A DNA stretch of 64,000 bases from Bacillus sp. ISL-37 (GTDB taxonomy: Bacteria; Bacillota; Bacilli; Bacillales; Cytobacillaceae). A program made the position numbers and the translations under genes. Positions 23,448-32,771 of this stretch are shown one piece after another (the first letter of the stretch is position 1; every line of letters begins with the position of its first letter). The stretch spans positions 1-64,000 of the forward strand of contig NZ_JAGGQL010000044.1 in NCBI RefSeq assembly GCF_018613315.1, read 5' to 3'. Below the pieces are notes generated by a model. It had not been told where the DNA came from. It saw nothing but the letters and a program-made list of their open reading frames with translations, and did no database searches.

Positions 23448-25406
23448 CTACTTCAAAGCCGCCTCCTTAACTAATGATTCAAGAGCATATACCGTTTCAA
23501 ATCCCTCTCTTGTGGCATCTGCCAGTGATGTATTGCCTGCTGCATCACCAATCACAAAGACATTTTCCATTTCCATTTTCAACGGGTGTTCCAATGGATT
23601 ATAAGCCTGTACCCCCATCGCTATGACAACCTGATCCGCATCAATTTCCACCCTCATGCCCGTTTGTTTCTCTTGTAAAATAAGTCCCTGAGGAACTACC
23701 TTGACTACGTCGTGGTCGATAACGACTTGAATTCCTTCATTCTGCAGCTTTTCCTGCAGTTTCTTCCTTGTCATAGGACTTATTTTCTTGGCTGATTCCG
23801 TAAGGACCTCAATGAGAATCACTTCGTTTCCTTGCTCTGCTAGTCTGCGGGATGTGCTATGGCAAACCATTCCGCTTCCCACAACCGCGACTTTTTTGCC
23901 TTGCAGGACACTGTCTTCAACTTTGATGGCTCTATAGTTGCATACATTTGGCAGGTCACAGCCCTCTATATCGGGCATATATGGCATTCCTCCCGTTGCC
24001 AGAAGAACAGCGTAAGGATTCAGCAATTTAATCAACTCAACAGAAGCCTCTGTATTCCTTCGGATATGAATATTCAGCCTCACCATTTCATTGTTTAAGT
24101 ACTTCACATATTTTTTCATTTTCTTTTTATAAACCGGATCTGTTACAAGGTTGAGCTGGCCGCCAAGCTTGCTGTTTATTTCAAAAAGCGTCACCTTGTA
24201 TCCTTTGAGCGCTAAAACTCTTGCCGCTTCCATCCCGCCCGGACCACCGCCGACAATCACCACATGACGCTTCTCATCAATCTTCGCCATTTCCAAAAAT
24301 TCGAGCTCGCGTCCTGCTCTGACATTGACGGAACACTCTATAGGACCTTGTGTGTACACGCAATGCAGACAGGATATGCACATCCTGATTTCCTTCTCGC
24401 GTCCTTCTGCCACTTTTCGCACCCATTCAGGATCCGCAATGTGTCCGCGGCCAATCGCAACGAAGTCCGCCCTGCCCTCTTGCAAAATAGATTCGACGAA
24501 TTGCGGGTCACGAATATTTCCAACTGCAAAGACAGGGATGTTGACTTCTTTTTTGATTTCTTCGGCAAGGTAAACTCTCCAGCCTTCTTCGCAAAGCGGC
24601 GATTCGATGACCGTTTCCATCGTATTATAATTCCCCGAGCTCGCATGGATTCCATCAACGCCTGCTTTTTCTAGATACCTGGCTATTTCCCTGCTCAGCG
24701 GCAGATCCAGGCCGCCTTCTTCAAACTCACTGACGCTAAGTCGAACAGTGACAGGAAAATCAGCTCCACATCGCTCTTTAATCCCGGTGATGATTTCCTC
24801 TATAAATCTCATTCTTTTTTCAAAATTGCCTCCATACTCATCTGTACGGACATTGGTATTCGGGCTAAGGAATTGATTAATCAAGTAACCATGTGCTCCG
24901 TGCAGTTCTACCCCATCAATGCCGGCAGCCTGGCAGCGTGCTGCCCCGTCTATGAATTGCTGGATGATTCCCGTTATCTCTGTGGTGGTCAACTCCCTCG
25001 GTTCTTCACCAATTGCTTCGCAGGTAACCGGGCTAGGCGCAACGATTTGCTTCCCTCCTGTTAAATAGGAAGTTGTTTCTCTACCAGCATGGTGAAGCTG
25101 GACAAATACCCTCGCACCATATGTATGGATTGCGTCTGCAAGCCTGCGGAACCCCGGAATAAAACGGTCATCATCAATTCTTAGCTGGTTGACTGCCGCT
25201 CGTCCCAATTCAAAGTCAACTGTCGTAAATTCAGTGATGATTAAGCCAGTTCCTCCCTTAGCCCTTTCCTCATAATAACGAATTTGCTCCTCCGTCATTT
25301 CTCCATTTGTCGAGGCCAACCGTGTTCCCATTGCCGGCATCACCACTCTGTTTTTAAGCATTAAGCTGCCTATTTTCCCAACGGTAAACAAATGTGGATA
25401 CTTCAT
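23448..25406 (-). CDS. Old yellow enzyme-type NADH:flavin oxidoreductase / 2,4-dienoyl-CoA reductase-like
   Basis: A 652-residue three-module iron-sulfur flavoprotein. An N-terminal FMN TIM barrel holds VMPAMGTRLAS, VELHGAHGYLINQFLSP and AIGRGHIADPEW. A 4Fe-4S ligand cluster CISCLHC..C lies near residue 343. The C-terminal FAD/NAD(P) halves hold VIVGGGPGGMEAARVLALKG and VAVVGSGMVC. The organisation matches FadH, enoate reductases and related enzymes that reduce activated C=C bonds; the substrate is not determinable. It is monocistronic, with AGGTAGAGGTA before the ATG. Confidence 0.88.
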   Translation of the reverse strand: MKYPHLFTVGKIGSLMLKNRVVMPAMGTRLASTNGEMTEEQIRYYEERAKGGTGLIITEFTTVDFELGRAAVNQLRIDDDRFIPGFRRLADAIHTYGARVFVQLHHAGRETTSYLTGGKQIVAPSPVTCEAIGEEPRELTTTEITGIIQQFIDGAARCQAAGIDGVELHGAHGYLINQFLSPNTNVRTDEYGGNFEKRMRFIEEIITGIKERCGADFPVTVRLSVSEFEEGGLDLPLSREIARYLEKAGVDGIHASSGNYNTMETVIESPLCEEGWRVYLAEEIKKEVNIPVFAVGNIRDPQFVESILQEGRADFVAIGRGHIADPEWVRKVAEGREKEIRMCISCLHCVYTQGPIECSVNVRAGRELEFLEMAKIDEKRHVVIVGGGPGGMEAARVLALKGYKVTLFEINSKLGGQLNLVTDPVYKKKMKKYVKYLNNEMVRLNIHIRRNTEASVELIKLLNPYAVLLATGGMPYMPDIEGCDLPNVCNYRAIKVEDSVLQGKKVAVVGSGMVCHSTSRRLAEQGNEVILIEVLTESAKKISPMTRKKLQEKLQNEGIQVVIDHDVVKVVPQGLILQEKQTGMRVEIDADQVVIAMGVQAYNPLEHPLKMEMENVFVIGDAAGNTSLADATREGFETVYALESLVKEAALK

Positions 25407-25686
25407 TACCTCTACCTCCGTTCTAACTTGCTCATAGTTTCACAATCTATATACTATTAAATCACAAAATTGAAGAGTGGAAGTTTCAACTTTGTGATGT
25501 GTCTATGACAATATTTTGAAGTAATACGCTCCCTAATCTTCCCCTACTCTCTTGTGTTCGCAGCTGTTTTCGCACTAGAAAATAGAGTGTTTCCACCAGG
25601 TAAAACCCCTACGGGTACTGACTTATATCACCCTCTGTCAAAGAATGTTCAAGACTTTTTGACAGAATTGTGTGCACTAAAATAAT
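25407..25686. other. Intergenic region between divergent oxidoreductase and narK
   Basis: No gene is credible here. A hairpin ATCACAAA..TTTGTGAT with further TTGAA/TTTCAA pairing lies at 25461-25498 near the oxidoreductase start. The open frame at 25609-25947 on the minus strand mostly overlaps narK antisense and has no family features. Confidence 0.5.
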
Positions 25687-25702
25687 TGTGAGGTACGTCA
25701 CA
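25687..25702 (+). promoter_or_regulatory. Fnr-type operator upstream of narK
   Basis: TGTGA-GGTACG-TCACA is a perfect half-site pair with a 6-bp spacer, matching the B. subtilis Fnr box. A -10-like TTATTA at 25725 would place its centre near -41.5, the activating position. It predicts anaerobic induction. Confidence 0.8.
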
Positions 25703-25771
25703 CCTGCTTCGTGATATAAATGGTTTATTAATCTTATAAACACCCACTCAAAATTATTTGGAGGAATTAAA

Positions 25772-27079
25772 ATGGCTCGCATAAATAAATGGAATCCTGA
25801 AGACGATCGTTTTTGGCAATCCGAAGGCAAAAAGCATGCCCAGCGGAATTTATGGATTTCTGTCCCTTCCTTGATGCTCGCATTCATTGTCTGGCAAATT
25901 TGGTCTGTAGTCGCAATTCGCTTGAATGATATTGGCTTTAGTTTCACTGATCAACAGCTTTTCACTTTGGCAGCAATGCCTGGTCTTGTTGGTGCAACAT
26001 TGCGATTTGTGTATACCTTTGGCGTTGGAATGATGGGTGGCCGAAACTGGACGGTCCTGTCAACAGCTGTACTGGCGATTCCAGCAATCGGAATCGGTTT
26101 TGCAGTCCAGAATCCTGACACACCATATTCTGTCATGCTCTTACTCGCAGCACTTTCCGGCTTGGGTGGCGGTAACTTTTCCAGTTCTTCATCCAACATC
26201 AGCTTCTTTTTCCCGAAAAAAGCACGTGGAACCGCGCTTGGTATTAATGGCGGTTTAGGCAACATGGGTGTATCAGTCGTTCAATTCGTAACACCATTGA
26301 TCATTACAACTGGAACTTTCGCTTTTATCGCTGGCGATGGACAGCAATTGTCAAACGGCCAGCAAGTATGGCTGCAAAACGCAGCATTCATCTGGCTTGT
26401 ACCAATCGCAATTGTCACAATTGCAGCATGGTTCGGCATGGATAACCTGCCTGGAACAAAGCAATCATTCTCTGATCAATTCGTCATTGTTAAAAGAAAG
26501 CACACTTGGATCATGACATGGCTTTACGTAGCAACATTCGGTTCATTCATCGGATACTCAGCGGCATTCCCGCTATTATTGAAATCCCAGTTCCCTGAAT
26601 ATATCTCTTTAGCCTTCTTAGGTGCTTTCCTTGCTGCAGCATCACGTCCTGTCGGCGGGTGGCTTGCTGATAAAATGGGTGGAGCCAAACTGACATCGAT
26701 TGTCTTGCTGGTAATGATGGTCGGAGCAGGAAGCGTCATCTTCTTCCTTGGCAACAAGCTATTCAGCGGCTTCCTGATTTCATTCCTAATCCTGTTCATT
26801 GCTGCTGGAATCGGTTCTGGTTCAACATTCCAAATGATCCCGGGAATCTTTGTTCCGAAAGAAGCAGCACCAGTGCTCGGTTTTACCGCAGCATTCGCAG
26901 CATATGGATCATTCCTGATTCCTAAACTGTTCGGCTGGTCCATCAATATTTCAGGAGGCTATGCACCGGCATTCTTCATCTTCATTGGCTTCTATGTACT
27001 GTCAATCATCTTAAACTGGTATTACTACCAGAGGAAAGAGTCTGTAGCGGTACTTGAAGCGCAAAAGACAACAGCCTAA
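25772..27079 (+). CDS. narK: Nitrate/nitrite MFS transporter NarK-type
   Basis: A 435-residue 12-helix major facilitator of the nitrate/nitrite porter family. Signature stretches are AMPGLVGATLRFVYTFGVGMMGGRNWT with the substrate-binding Arg near residue 80, the nitrate signature-like ALSGLGGGNFSSSSSNISFFFPKKARGTALGINGGLGNMG split near residues 133-172, and RPVGGWLADKMGG near residue 292. It likely exchanges nitrate for nitrite during anaerobic respiration. The ribosome site is GGAGG, and an Fnr site lies 70 bp upstream. No nitrate reductase genes are adjacent. A terminator follows. Confidence 0.93.
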   Translation: MARINKWNPEDDRFWQSEGKKHAQRNLWISVPSLMLAFIVWQIWSVVAIRLNDIGFSFTDQQLFTLAAMPGLVGATLRFVYTFGVGMMGGRNWTVLSTAVLAIPAIGIGFAVQNPDTPYSVMLLLAALSGLGGGNFSSSSSNISFFFPKKARGTALGINGGLGNMGVSVVQFVTPLIITTGTFAFIAGDGQQLSNGQQVWLQNAAFIWLVPIAIVTIAAWFGMDNLPGTKQSFSDQFVIVKRKHTWIMTWLYVATFGSFIGYSAAFPLLLKSQFPEYISLAFLGAFLAAASRPVGGWLADKMGGAKLTSIVLLVMMVGAGSVIFFLGNKLFSGFLISFLILFIAAGIGSGSTFQMIPGIFVPKEAAPVLGFTAAFAAYGSFLIPKLFGWSINISGGYAPAFFIFIGFYVLSIILNWYYYQRKESVAVLEAQKTTA

Positions 27080-27083
27080 TTTC

Positions 27084-27120
27084 AAAATCCTCGCCCAATT
27101 TAGTTGGGTGAGGATTTTTA
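27084..27120 (+). terminator. Terminator of narK
   Basis: AATCCTCGCCCAA/TTGGGTGAGGATT stem with a 5-nt loop and a T-run. Confidence 0.92.
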
Positions 27121-27209
27121 CCAAATTTTATGTTTATCCTATAAGAATTATGGGTATTTTGAACTATATACAGAGAGACTGATTGTTATACCAAAAGGGG
27201 GAGATTAAG

Positions 27210-27392
27210 TTGCTCACACTTTTTCTATTCCAGAGGGAACTAAGTCAACTGAAAGATGAATATCAATCAAGTGCTGATACAATGATCAAAGAGCAAATCC
27301 TGAAGGATATCGCGCTCCTGACAGAAGCGATCAAAGAAATGAAAGAGGTATGGGAAGCAAGATGTTCCCAGAATTCACCCGAGAATATATAG
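27210..27392 (+). CDS. Hypothetical 60-residue coiled-coil protein
   Basis: A helical, highly charged small protein (FQRELSQLKDEYQ, IALLTEAIKEMKEV) predicted to be one long coiled coil. TTG at 27210 has AGGGGGAG 6 bases upstream; an ATG at 27183 lacks a ribosome site. No family is recognised. It lies alone between narK and a divergent/convergent EAL gene, and a Bacillaceae repeat starts at its stop codon. Confidence 0.6.
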   Translation: MLTLFLFQRELSQLKDEYQSSADTMIKEQILKDIALLTEAIKEMKEVWEARCSQNSPENI

Positions 27393-27448
27393 GAACAAAA
27401 AGCGCAAGCGCCTCGTTCAGCCCCGACAAGCGCTGGAGCTGGATTAAG
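27393..27448. repeat. Bacillaceae dispersed repeat (AGCGCAAGCGCC..CCCCGACAAGCGCTGGAG)
   Basis: It matches the widely dispersed Bacillaceae intergenic element; a longer degenerate copy lies at 58872-59128. Both copies end with CTGGAGCTGGATTAAGAAAA. Confidence 0.8.
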
Positions 27449-27453
27449 AAAAG

Positions 27454-27481
27454 GAAACCGTATTTTCACGGTTTCTTTTTT
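27454..27481 (+). terminator. Terminator after the 60-residue ORF and repeat
   Basis: GAAACCGT/ACGGTTTC stem with a 6-nt loop, then TTTTTTAT. Confidence 0.85.
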
Positions 27482-28478
27482 ATTCTTCATTCAACTTCTT
27501 CACTTCAATTGGAGCAGGCTTTCCGAACAGATATCCCTGAAATAGCTGATATCCTTTTTCCTTAAGCCACTTAAAATCTTCCTCCAACTCGATCCCCTCC
27601 GCAAGCGGTACGGAACCAAGCCTCTTCGCTTCGGCCAAAAAAGCGGAAGCCGTCTGTTGCTTTTGTGTATCCGTGGCAACTCCCTGGACATACTTCATAT
27701 CCAATTTCATATAATGTGGCTGCAGATCTGACAGCAGTTCAAGTGTACTATATCCCTCTCCTACATCATCCAACGCATAACGAAAACCTTTTTCTTTGTA
27801 AAAGGCCAGGATCCTTTTCAGATGATCCGTGTCTTCCACGTTTTCTGTTTCTACCACTTCAAATACAAGCCGATCCGGATTGACTCCTAACTTATCTGCC
27901 AGCATGGTGGTCGATTTCAGACAGAACTCCGGTGAATAAATCGAAGTCGGGATGAAATTGATAAAAACCTTTTTATCAGTAAAAGTAGATGCCCTTACCG
28001 CAGCCATCCTGCAAATCCGGTCAAGCGCATACAATCGATTTCTTTTCCTCGCCGCCCCGAAAATTTTACCAGGGTAAATCATTGACCCATCCTCACGGTA
28101 AAACCGGGCCAGCATCTCATACGCATAAATTTCTCCTTCAGCCTTAAGGATCGGCTGAGCATGACAGGTCACAAGCTCATTAAGGATGACCTCGTCAATC
28201 CACTGGCTTTCGAGAATATCTTCTGCCTCTGCCAGTGGCCGCCACTCTTCATCATCCACCCGGAAAAAGACCTTGTCCGACTCCATATGCTCTCGGCAAA
28301 AATCAAGGAAATCCCTCATTCCCGCTTCTCTTACAAATAAAGCATTCCCATCAGCCCGAAGCAAATCACCGTTACGGTCCATATGGCGGACCACTTCAGG
28401 AAAGATGGACAAATTCCGTTCCCCATCCACCTTGATCTCAAACTGTAAATTCCCTACCACACAAGCATTGCAACTCAT
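27480..28478 (-). CDS. EAL-domain cyclic-di-GMP phosphodiesterase-like protein
   Basis: A 332-residue cytosolic protein. Residues 1-95 are an unassigned N-domain starting MSCNACVVGNLQF with a CxxC. Residues 100-325 form an EAL domain with the catalytic pattern present: YEMLARF (EAL variant EML), FINFIPTSIY (Asn), FEVVETE (Glu), ALDDVGEGYS (Asp pair), MKLDMKYV and LAEGIE (Glu), ending FQGYLFGKP. It should hydrolyse c-di-GMP unless the EML change or N-domain makes it a sensor. No GGDEF domain is attached. It is monocistronic; AGAGGA precedes the ATG. Confidence 0.88.
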   Translation of the reverse strand: MSCNACVVGNLQFEIKVDGERNLSIFPEVVRHMDRNGDLLRADGNALFVREAGMRDFLDFCREHMESDKVFFRVDDEEWRPLAEAEDILESQWIDEVILNELVTCHAQPILKAEGEIYAYEMLARFYREDGSMIYPGKIFGAARKRNRLYALDRICRMAAVRASTFTDKKVFINFIPTSIYSPEFCLKSTTMLADKLGVNPDRLVFEVVETENVEDTDHLKRILAFYKEKGFRYALDDVGEGYSTLELLSDLQPHYMKLDMKYVQGVATDTQKQQTASAFLAEAKRLGSVPLAEGIELEEDFKWLKEKGYQLFQGYLFGKPAPIEVKKLNEE

Positions 28479-28673
28479 GAAAACAGCTTCCTCTCAAGTT
28501 AGTTAGTTAATACTATATCACTCTCCTATTAATAGGTAAAATGAATCAATACTTAATGAGCACCATGGATATCCTTCCCTGACTTTCAAAATAGGGGGAG
28601 AGGAATGGTCGAGTGTATAGCACTCAGTTATAATATAGTGGTTTTCCTAAATTCAATCTGTAAGGAGCCAATC

Positions 28674-29792
28674 ATGCCATATATAAAACCAATCACCCCA
28701 CAACACGACCCCTGGGAAGCTTACCTTGATGTCGAACAATACGGCAGGCCTCAACTCACCAACATCGAATTCACGACCACGACCCTCTGCAATATGCGGT
28801 GCGAGCATTGCGCAGTCGGCTATACTTTGCAAACAAAGGATCCTGCTGCACTTCCATTGGAACTGATTCTGAAACGACTGGACGAAATACCAAAGCTGCG
28901 TTCATTGAGTATAACTGGAGGCGAACCGATGCTTTCTCTTTCTTCAGTGAAAAATTATGTCGTACCAATCCTAAAGTATGCATCCGAACGCGGCATCCGC
29001 ACACAAATCAACTCCAATTTGACGATGGATCTTTCTCGGTACGAGATGATCGTCCCTTATCTGGATGTGCTGCATATCTCTCACAACTGGGGCACTGTCG
29101 ATGATTTCGTAGAGGGCGGTTTCGCGATGATGGAAAAGAAGCCTGATTACCAGCAGCGCGAAAAATATTTTACAAGAATGATAGAAAACAGCAGAGAACT
29201 CGTGAAAGCCGGTGTCATGGTATCGGCCGAAACGATGCTGAACAAGCGCACTTTGCCGTATCTTGAAAAAATCCACAGGCAAATCATCGAGGAAATGCAC
29301 TGCCAGAGACATGAGGTGCACCCTATGTACCCTAGCGACTTCGCCAGCAGCCTTGAATCCCTGACGCTTGAAGAAATACGGGGAGCAATCCATCATCTGC
29401 TCGACATCCGTGTTGAAAATGTGTGGATGCTGTTCGGGACGCTGCCTTTTTATGCTTGCAGCAGCAAGAAGGAAGATCAGGAGCTCCTGAAACGTTTATA
29501 TAATTGCAAGAATGTCACCGTCCGCAATGACCCAGATGGCCGTTCACGTCTCAATGTGAATATTTTCAATGGAGACATCATCGTGACCGATTTCGGCGAT
29601 ACTCCGCCGCTTGGCAATATTCAGGACACAAGGCTTGAAGATGCCTATCAAACATGGCAGGACTCCGAAATCGCCAGGGAACTAAGCTGCCACTGCCCGG
29701 CCGTCTCCTGCTTAGGTCCGAATATACTGGTGAAAAACAGCTACTACCAGGATACCGACTTCAGCAAGCTGCGGCATAATGTTTCCAGATAA
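28674..29792 (+). CDS. yfkAB: Radical SAM/CxCxxxxC motif protein YfkAB
   Basis: A 372-residue protein with the radical-SAM cluster motif TLCNMRCEHC (CxxxCxxC near residue 40), the SAM-binding SITGGEPMLS near residue 76 and a C-terminal CHCPAVSCLGPN (CxCxxxxC) probably binding a second cluster. This pairing defines the YfkAB family. The reaction is unknown; the family is conserved in Bacillales. ATG at 28674 follows AAGGAG; the frame is open from 28605. It is monocistronic with a terminator shared with the convergent amine oxidase. Confidence 0.9.
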   Translation: MPYIKPITPQHDPWEAYLDVEQYGRPQLTNIEFTTTTLCNMRCEHCAVGYTLQTKDPAALPLELILKRLDEIPKLRSLSITGGEPMLSLSSVKNYVVPILKYASERGIRTQINSNLTMDLSRYEMIVPYLDVLHISHNWGTVDDFVEGGFAMMEKKPDYQQREKYFTRMIENSRELVKAGVMVSAETMLNKRTLPYLEKIHRQIIEEMHCQRHEVHPMYPSDFASSLESLTLEEIRGAIHHLLDIRVENVWMLFGTLPFYACSSKKEDQELLKRLYNCKNVTVRNDPDGRSRLNVNIFNGDIIVTDFGDTPPLGNIQDTRLEDAYQTWQDSEIARELSCHCPAVSCLGPNILVKNSYYQDTDFSKLRHNVSR

Positions 29793-29801
29793 CCAACAGG
29801 A

Positions 29802-29836
29802 AAAGGCCCGATCCCATCATTGGATCAGGCCTTTCT
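29802..29836. terminator. Bidirectional terminator between yfkAB and the amine oxidase gene
   Basis: AAGGCC-C-GATCC/GGATC-A-GGCCTT stem with one internal mismatch and a 7-nt loop; T-rich on the plus strand. Confidence 0.82.
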
Positions 29837-29841
29837 TCATA

Positions 29842-30939
29842 TCATAAAATGTTCATTGCTTCGGAAGCCGCTCGCTCAGCTGCCTGAAGTGCTCCTTCCA
29901 GATGTCCGCCATGTCCAGACGCAGTTTCTGTACCGGCAAAAATAACCCGCTTTTCCCATGAACTCTTTCCTGCCGGAAGACCATATTCCGGGAAGCTGGT
30001 CAACGGCTGTGCATCTTCCTCCACAGCTGTTTCTGGATCGCTCGCCCAGTCTTTGTAAAGGAGAGCAAGAGGTTTTCCAGCTTGAGGACCAAACAACCTT
30101 GTCAATTGGTCAGTGACTAGTCTCAGAATATGTTCCTCACCAAGTTCATGACGCATCTTTGCCGGAAGTCCGAAGAAACCAAATAGGGCGCCATAATCTG
30201 TATCAGGTGAAGCATCATGGATTTCCTGCAGGGGCCCGGCCCAGCTAGTGACCTGACCGGAAAGACCAGCATCCCTCCAGAATGGGCGTTCATAAACGGC
30301 TACTGCCTTAGCCTGTCCCGCCATCCATGTCGGCTTGCCTTTGAGGCTGGCTATCAGTTCATTGGGAAGTGCAGGTGAAAAAGCAATCCTTTCCACAACG
30401 ATTCGAGGTGGCAATGCGAGGATGACAGCTGCGGCCCGAATGCTTTTCTCTTTTCCATCAGATTGCTCTGCTTCTATTGTGACTCCGCCAGATTGATCCA
30501 GTTGGATTGCCTTAACCCGGGTATTCAGTAAGACTGTCTCAGACGGAAGCGAGGAAACGAGGGCGTCAATTAGGGACTGGATCCCACTGGCCAGTCGTAC
30601 TGACCTTTCAACTGCGCCTTCTGGCAGAACATGCCGCTGCACTTGCCCGGTTTGCGATTGCTCAAAAAGCATCGCTCCTTGGGTGTGCTGTTCAATGGTG
30701 GGCAATCCAAGGTCTTTCACCAAATTGGTTATGGCAGGCTCGTGATTCGGCCAGAACCAGGTCGGCCCCATATCAAATCGGCCAAACTCCGGACTGTCTT
30801 TGACCTCTAAGCTCAAAACCCTGCCCCCAATCCGACTGCGCGCTTCCAGTACTTTGCAGCTTATACCTTTTGATTGCAGCATAGAGGCAGCACGAAGACC
30901 TGATAGGCCAGCCCCGACAATCACAACCTGTTCTTTCAT
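29842..30939 (-). CDS. Flavin-containing amine oxidase family protein
   Basis: A 365-residue FAD enzyme of the monoamine oxidase superfamily. The N-terminal dinucleotide motif VVIVGAGLSGLRAASML is followed by EARSRIGGRV and DMGPTWFWPNHEP. A substrate-domain LALPPRIV lies near residue 185 and the C-terminal FAD motif FAGTETASGHGGHLEGALQAAERAA completes the family pattern. At 365 residues it is shorter than typical MAO (about 450). The amine substrate is unknown. ATG at 30939 follows GGAGG; another ATG lies 5 codons upstream. Confidence 0.88.
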   Translation of the reverse strand: MKEQVVIVGAGLSGLRAASMLQSKGISCKVLEARSRIGGRVLSLEVKDSPEFGRFDMGPTWFWPNHEPAITNLVKDLGLPTIEQHTQGAMLFEQSQTGQVQRHVLPEGAVERSVRLASGIQSLIDALVSSLPSETVLLNTRVKAIQLDQSGGVTIEAEQSDGKEKSIRAAAVILALPPRIVVERIAFSPALPNELIASLKGKPTWMAGQAKAVAVYERPFWRDAGLSGQVTSWAGPLQEIHDASPDTDYGALFGFFGLPAKMRHELGEEHILRLVTDQLTRLFGPQAGKPLALLYKDWASDPETAVEEDAQPLTSFPEYGLPAGKSSWEKRVIFAGTETASGHGGHLEGALQAAERAASEAMNIL

Positions 30940-31030
30940 TCTTGTTTCCTCCATTCATACACACTTCGTTCCCAGGGCCAGACCTGATCTAGACATTCTT
31001 TCCTGTCCAAAACAAGCTAGGTTTTCCTTC

Positions 31031-31591
31031 TTAAAGTTCAATCTGTTTTATAACTCTCGCTGGATTGCCGCCAACGACTACGTTATCTGGTACGTCCTTT
31101 ATAACAACCGCTCCTGATGCAATCACGACATTGTCTCCCACTATCACTCCTGGGTTAATGATGGCACTTCCGCCAATCCAGACATTGTTTCCAAACGTAA
31201 TCGGCTTGGCATATTCCCTTCCTGAATTCCGTTCATCTGGATGGACTGGATGTGTGGCTGTATAGATTTGAACGCCTGGTGCGAGCATACAATTGTCGCC
31301 AAACCGGACTTCACAAACATCGAGGATGGTACAATCAAAATTGGCAAAAAAGTTCTCTCCCACATGGGTGTTATAGCCGTAATCAAAGCGGATATTCGGC
31401 TCCATCACCACGGTTTCCCCTGTTGAGCCTAGTAATTCTTTTAATAACTTGGTCCGTTCTTCCCCTTCGGTTTCCAATGTTTGATTATATATTCTAACTT
31501 TTCGTCTAGCTTCCTCACGCTCTTTTACCAAAACGGGGTCAGCAGGATTGTACATTTCCCCAGCCAGCATCTTTTCTTTCTCCGTTTTCAT
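31031..31591 (-). CDS. Sugar O-acetyltransferase, maltose/galactoside O-acetyltransferase family
   Basis: A 186-residue left-handed beta-helix hexapeptide enzyme that acetylates sugars with acetyl-CoA. The N-terminal MAT domain ([19 protein letters not shown]) is followed by repeats such as [18 protein letters not shown], the catalytic His in YTATHPVHP near residue 115 and [30 protein letters not shown]. This is the Maa/LacA/NodL layout. It is monocistronic; it is separated from the upstream amine oxidase gene by 60 bp and no obvious terminator, so co-transcription with that gene upstream is possible in principle. Confidence 0.93.
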   Translation of the reverse strand: MKTEKEKMLAGEMYNPADPVLVKEREEARRKVRIYNQTLETEGEERTKLLKELLGSTGETVVMEPNIRFDYGYNTHVGENFFANFDCTILDVCEVRFGDNCMLAPGVQIYTATHPVHPDERNSGREYAKPITFGNNVWIGGSAIINPGVIVGDNVVIASGAVVIKDVPDNVVVGGNPARVIKQIEL

Positions 31592-31631
31592 TCTGATGCC
31601 CTACTTTCTAATGAAGTATAGTGGACGATAA

Positions 31632-31669
31632 AAAATGGAAGCAAAGGGACGTCCCTATGCTTCCATTTT
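31632..31669. repeat. REP-like palindrome, also likely nrdB terminator
   Basis: A 19-bp-arm palindrome: AAAATGGAAGCAAAGGGAC pairs with GTCCCTATGCTTCCATTTT with a single mismatch and almost no loop. A T-run on the minus strand side makes it a plausible terminator for nrdB. The core GGAAGCA-AGGGACGT recurs at six other intergenic sites in the window. Confidence 0.85.
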
Positions 31670-31714
31670 ATCAAATAATAGTAAAACTTATAAAATGAAC
31701 GAACGCAGATCACT

Positions 31715-32752
31715 TTATAATTCATCAAACCCATTATCAGCGGATGTTTTCGTGTACTGTCTTGATTTTTGCTCAAAGAAGTCGGTCTTGCCAAGGTCTA
31801 CTTCCTGATAGGCGATGATCCATCTTAATGGATTGGTTCGATGTCCTTCGAATGGGGCAGGAAAGCCTAGTTGTCCTGCTCGTTTGTTTGCCATGAACTT
31901 GATATAGGCTTCCAGGTCTGTCATGAGCAAGCCATCGATCTCGTTGCCGATAATATACTCCGCCCACTCAATCTCCAATCGTGCTGCTTCCTGGAAGGCT
32001 GCCGTTCCAAATTCTCTCAATGGTTCTGTGTCGTACTCGGGATTTTCACGCAGAATTTCTTTGAAAATCTTTTCGAATAACCCTACATGAAGCTGTTCAT
32101 CACGATTGATATAGTTAATCATCGTGCTGGTGCCGACCATTTTCTGATTTCGGGCCAGATTATAAAAGAAAGCGAAACCCGAGTAGAAAAACAGGCCTTC
32201 AAGGATGACATCATAGACAATCGAATGCAATAGATTTTCAATGCTTGGATTTTCCGCGAAACCTTTATAGCCGTCTGTGATAAATTCATTCCGCTTGCGC
32301 AGGATTGGTTCTGTCCTCCAATAGTCGAACACTTCCTCCTGCTTTGATTTGGATACGATGCTTGACAGCACATAGCTGTAAGAATGATTATGGATTACTT
32401 CCTGCTGAGCCAAAATGATCATCAGTGCATTTAAGCTGGAGTCGGTAAGATAATCGGCAACTTTACCTGCATAGTCAGTTTGAATGCTGTCAAGGAGTGC
32501 CAGCAGCCCGATGATTTTTAAAAAGGCATCCTGTTCCTTTTCGGAAAGCATGGGGAATTGCTTAATGTCCTTTGACATATTGATCTCAAAAGGAGTCCAG
32601 AAATTCCCCAGCATCCTTTTATACTTCGGATAGGCCCACGGGAAGCGCACATCATCCCAGTTTAATATATTTGAACTGCGGCCATTTATAATTGCAGTCG
32701 AAGCATTGGGAGCCTCGGCGTCTACAAGAGTTCTTTTCTTCAATTGCGTCAT
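31715..32752 (-). CDS. nrdB: Class I ribonucleotide reductase small subunit (beta)
   Basis: The ferritin-like R2 subunit that houses the di-metal centre and tyrosyl radical for dNTP synthesis. The 345-residue protein has the six-ligand pattern: LLDSIQ (Asp), AQQEVIHNHSYSY (Glu and His, with the radical Tyr four residues after the His), VILEGLFFY (Glu) and NRDEQLHVGLF (Glu, His). The C-terminal tail ends in NGFDEL for docking to NrdA. ATG at 32752 follows AAAGGACGG; the frame extends upstream into nrdA without significance. It lies 19 bp after nrdA in an operon under a cobalamin riboswitch. Confidence 0.95.
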   Translation of the reverse strand: MTQLKKRTLVDAEAPNASTAIINGRSSNILNWDDVRFPWAYPKYKRMLGNFWTPFEINMSKDIKQFPMLSEKEQDAFLKIIGLLALLDSIQTDYAGKVADYLTDSSLNALMIILAQQEVIHNHSYSYVLSSIVSKSKQEEVFDYWRTEPILRKRNEFITDGYKGFAENPSIENLLHSIVYDVILEGLFFYSGFAFFYNLARNQKMVGTSTMINYINRDEQLHVGLFEKIFKEILRENPEYDTEPLREFGTAAFQEAARLEIEWAEYIIGNEIDGLLMTDLEAYIKFMANKRAGQLGFPAPFEGHRTNPLRWIIAYQEVDLGKTDFFEQKSRQYTKTSADNGFDEL

Positions 32753-32771
32753 TCTTATCCGTCCTTTCCTC

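Noticed and set aside
25609-25947. 112-codon minus-strand ORF
   Set aside because: It overlaps the Fnr site and the start of narK on the opposite strand with no supporting ribosome site.
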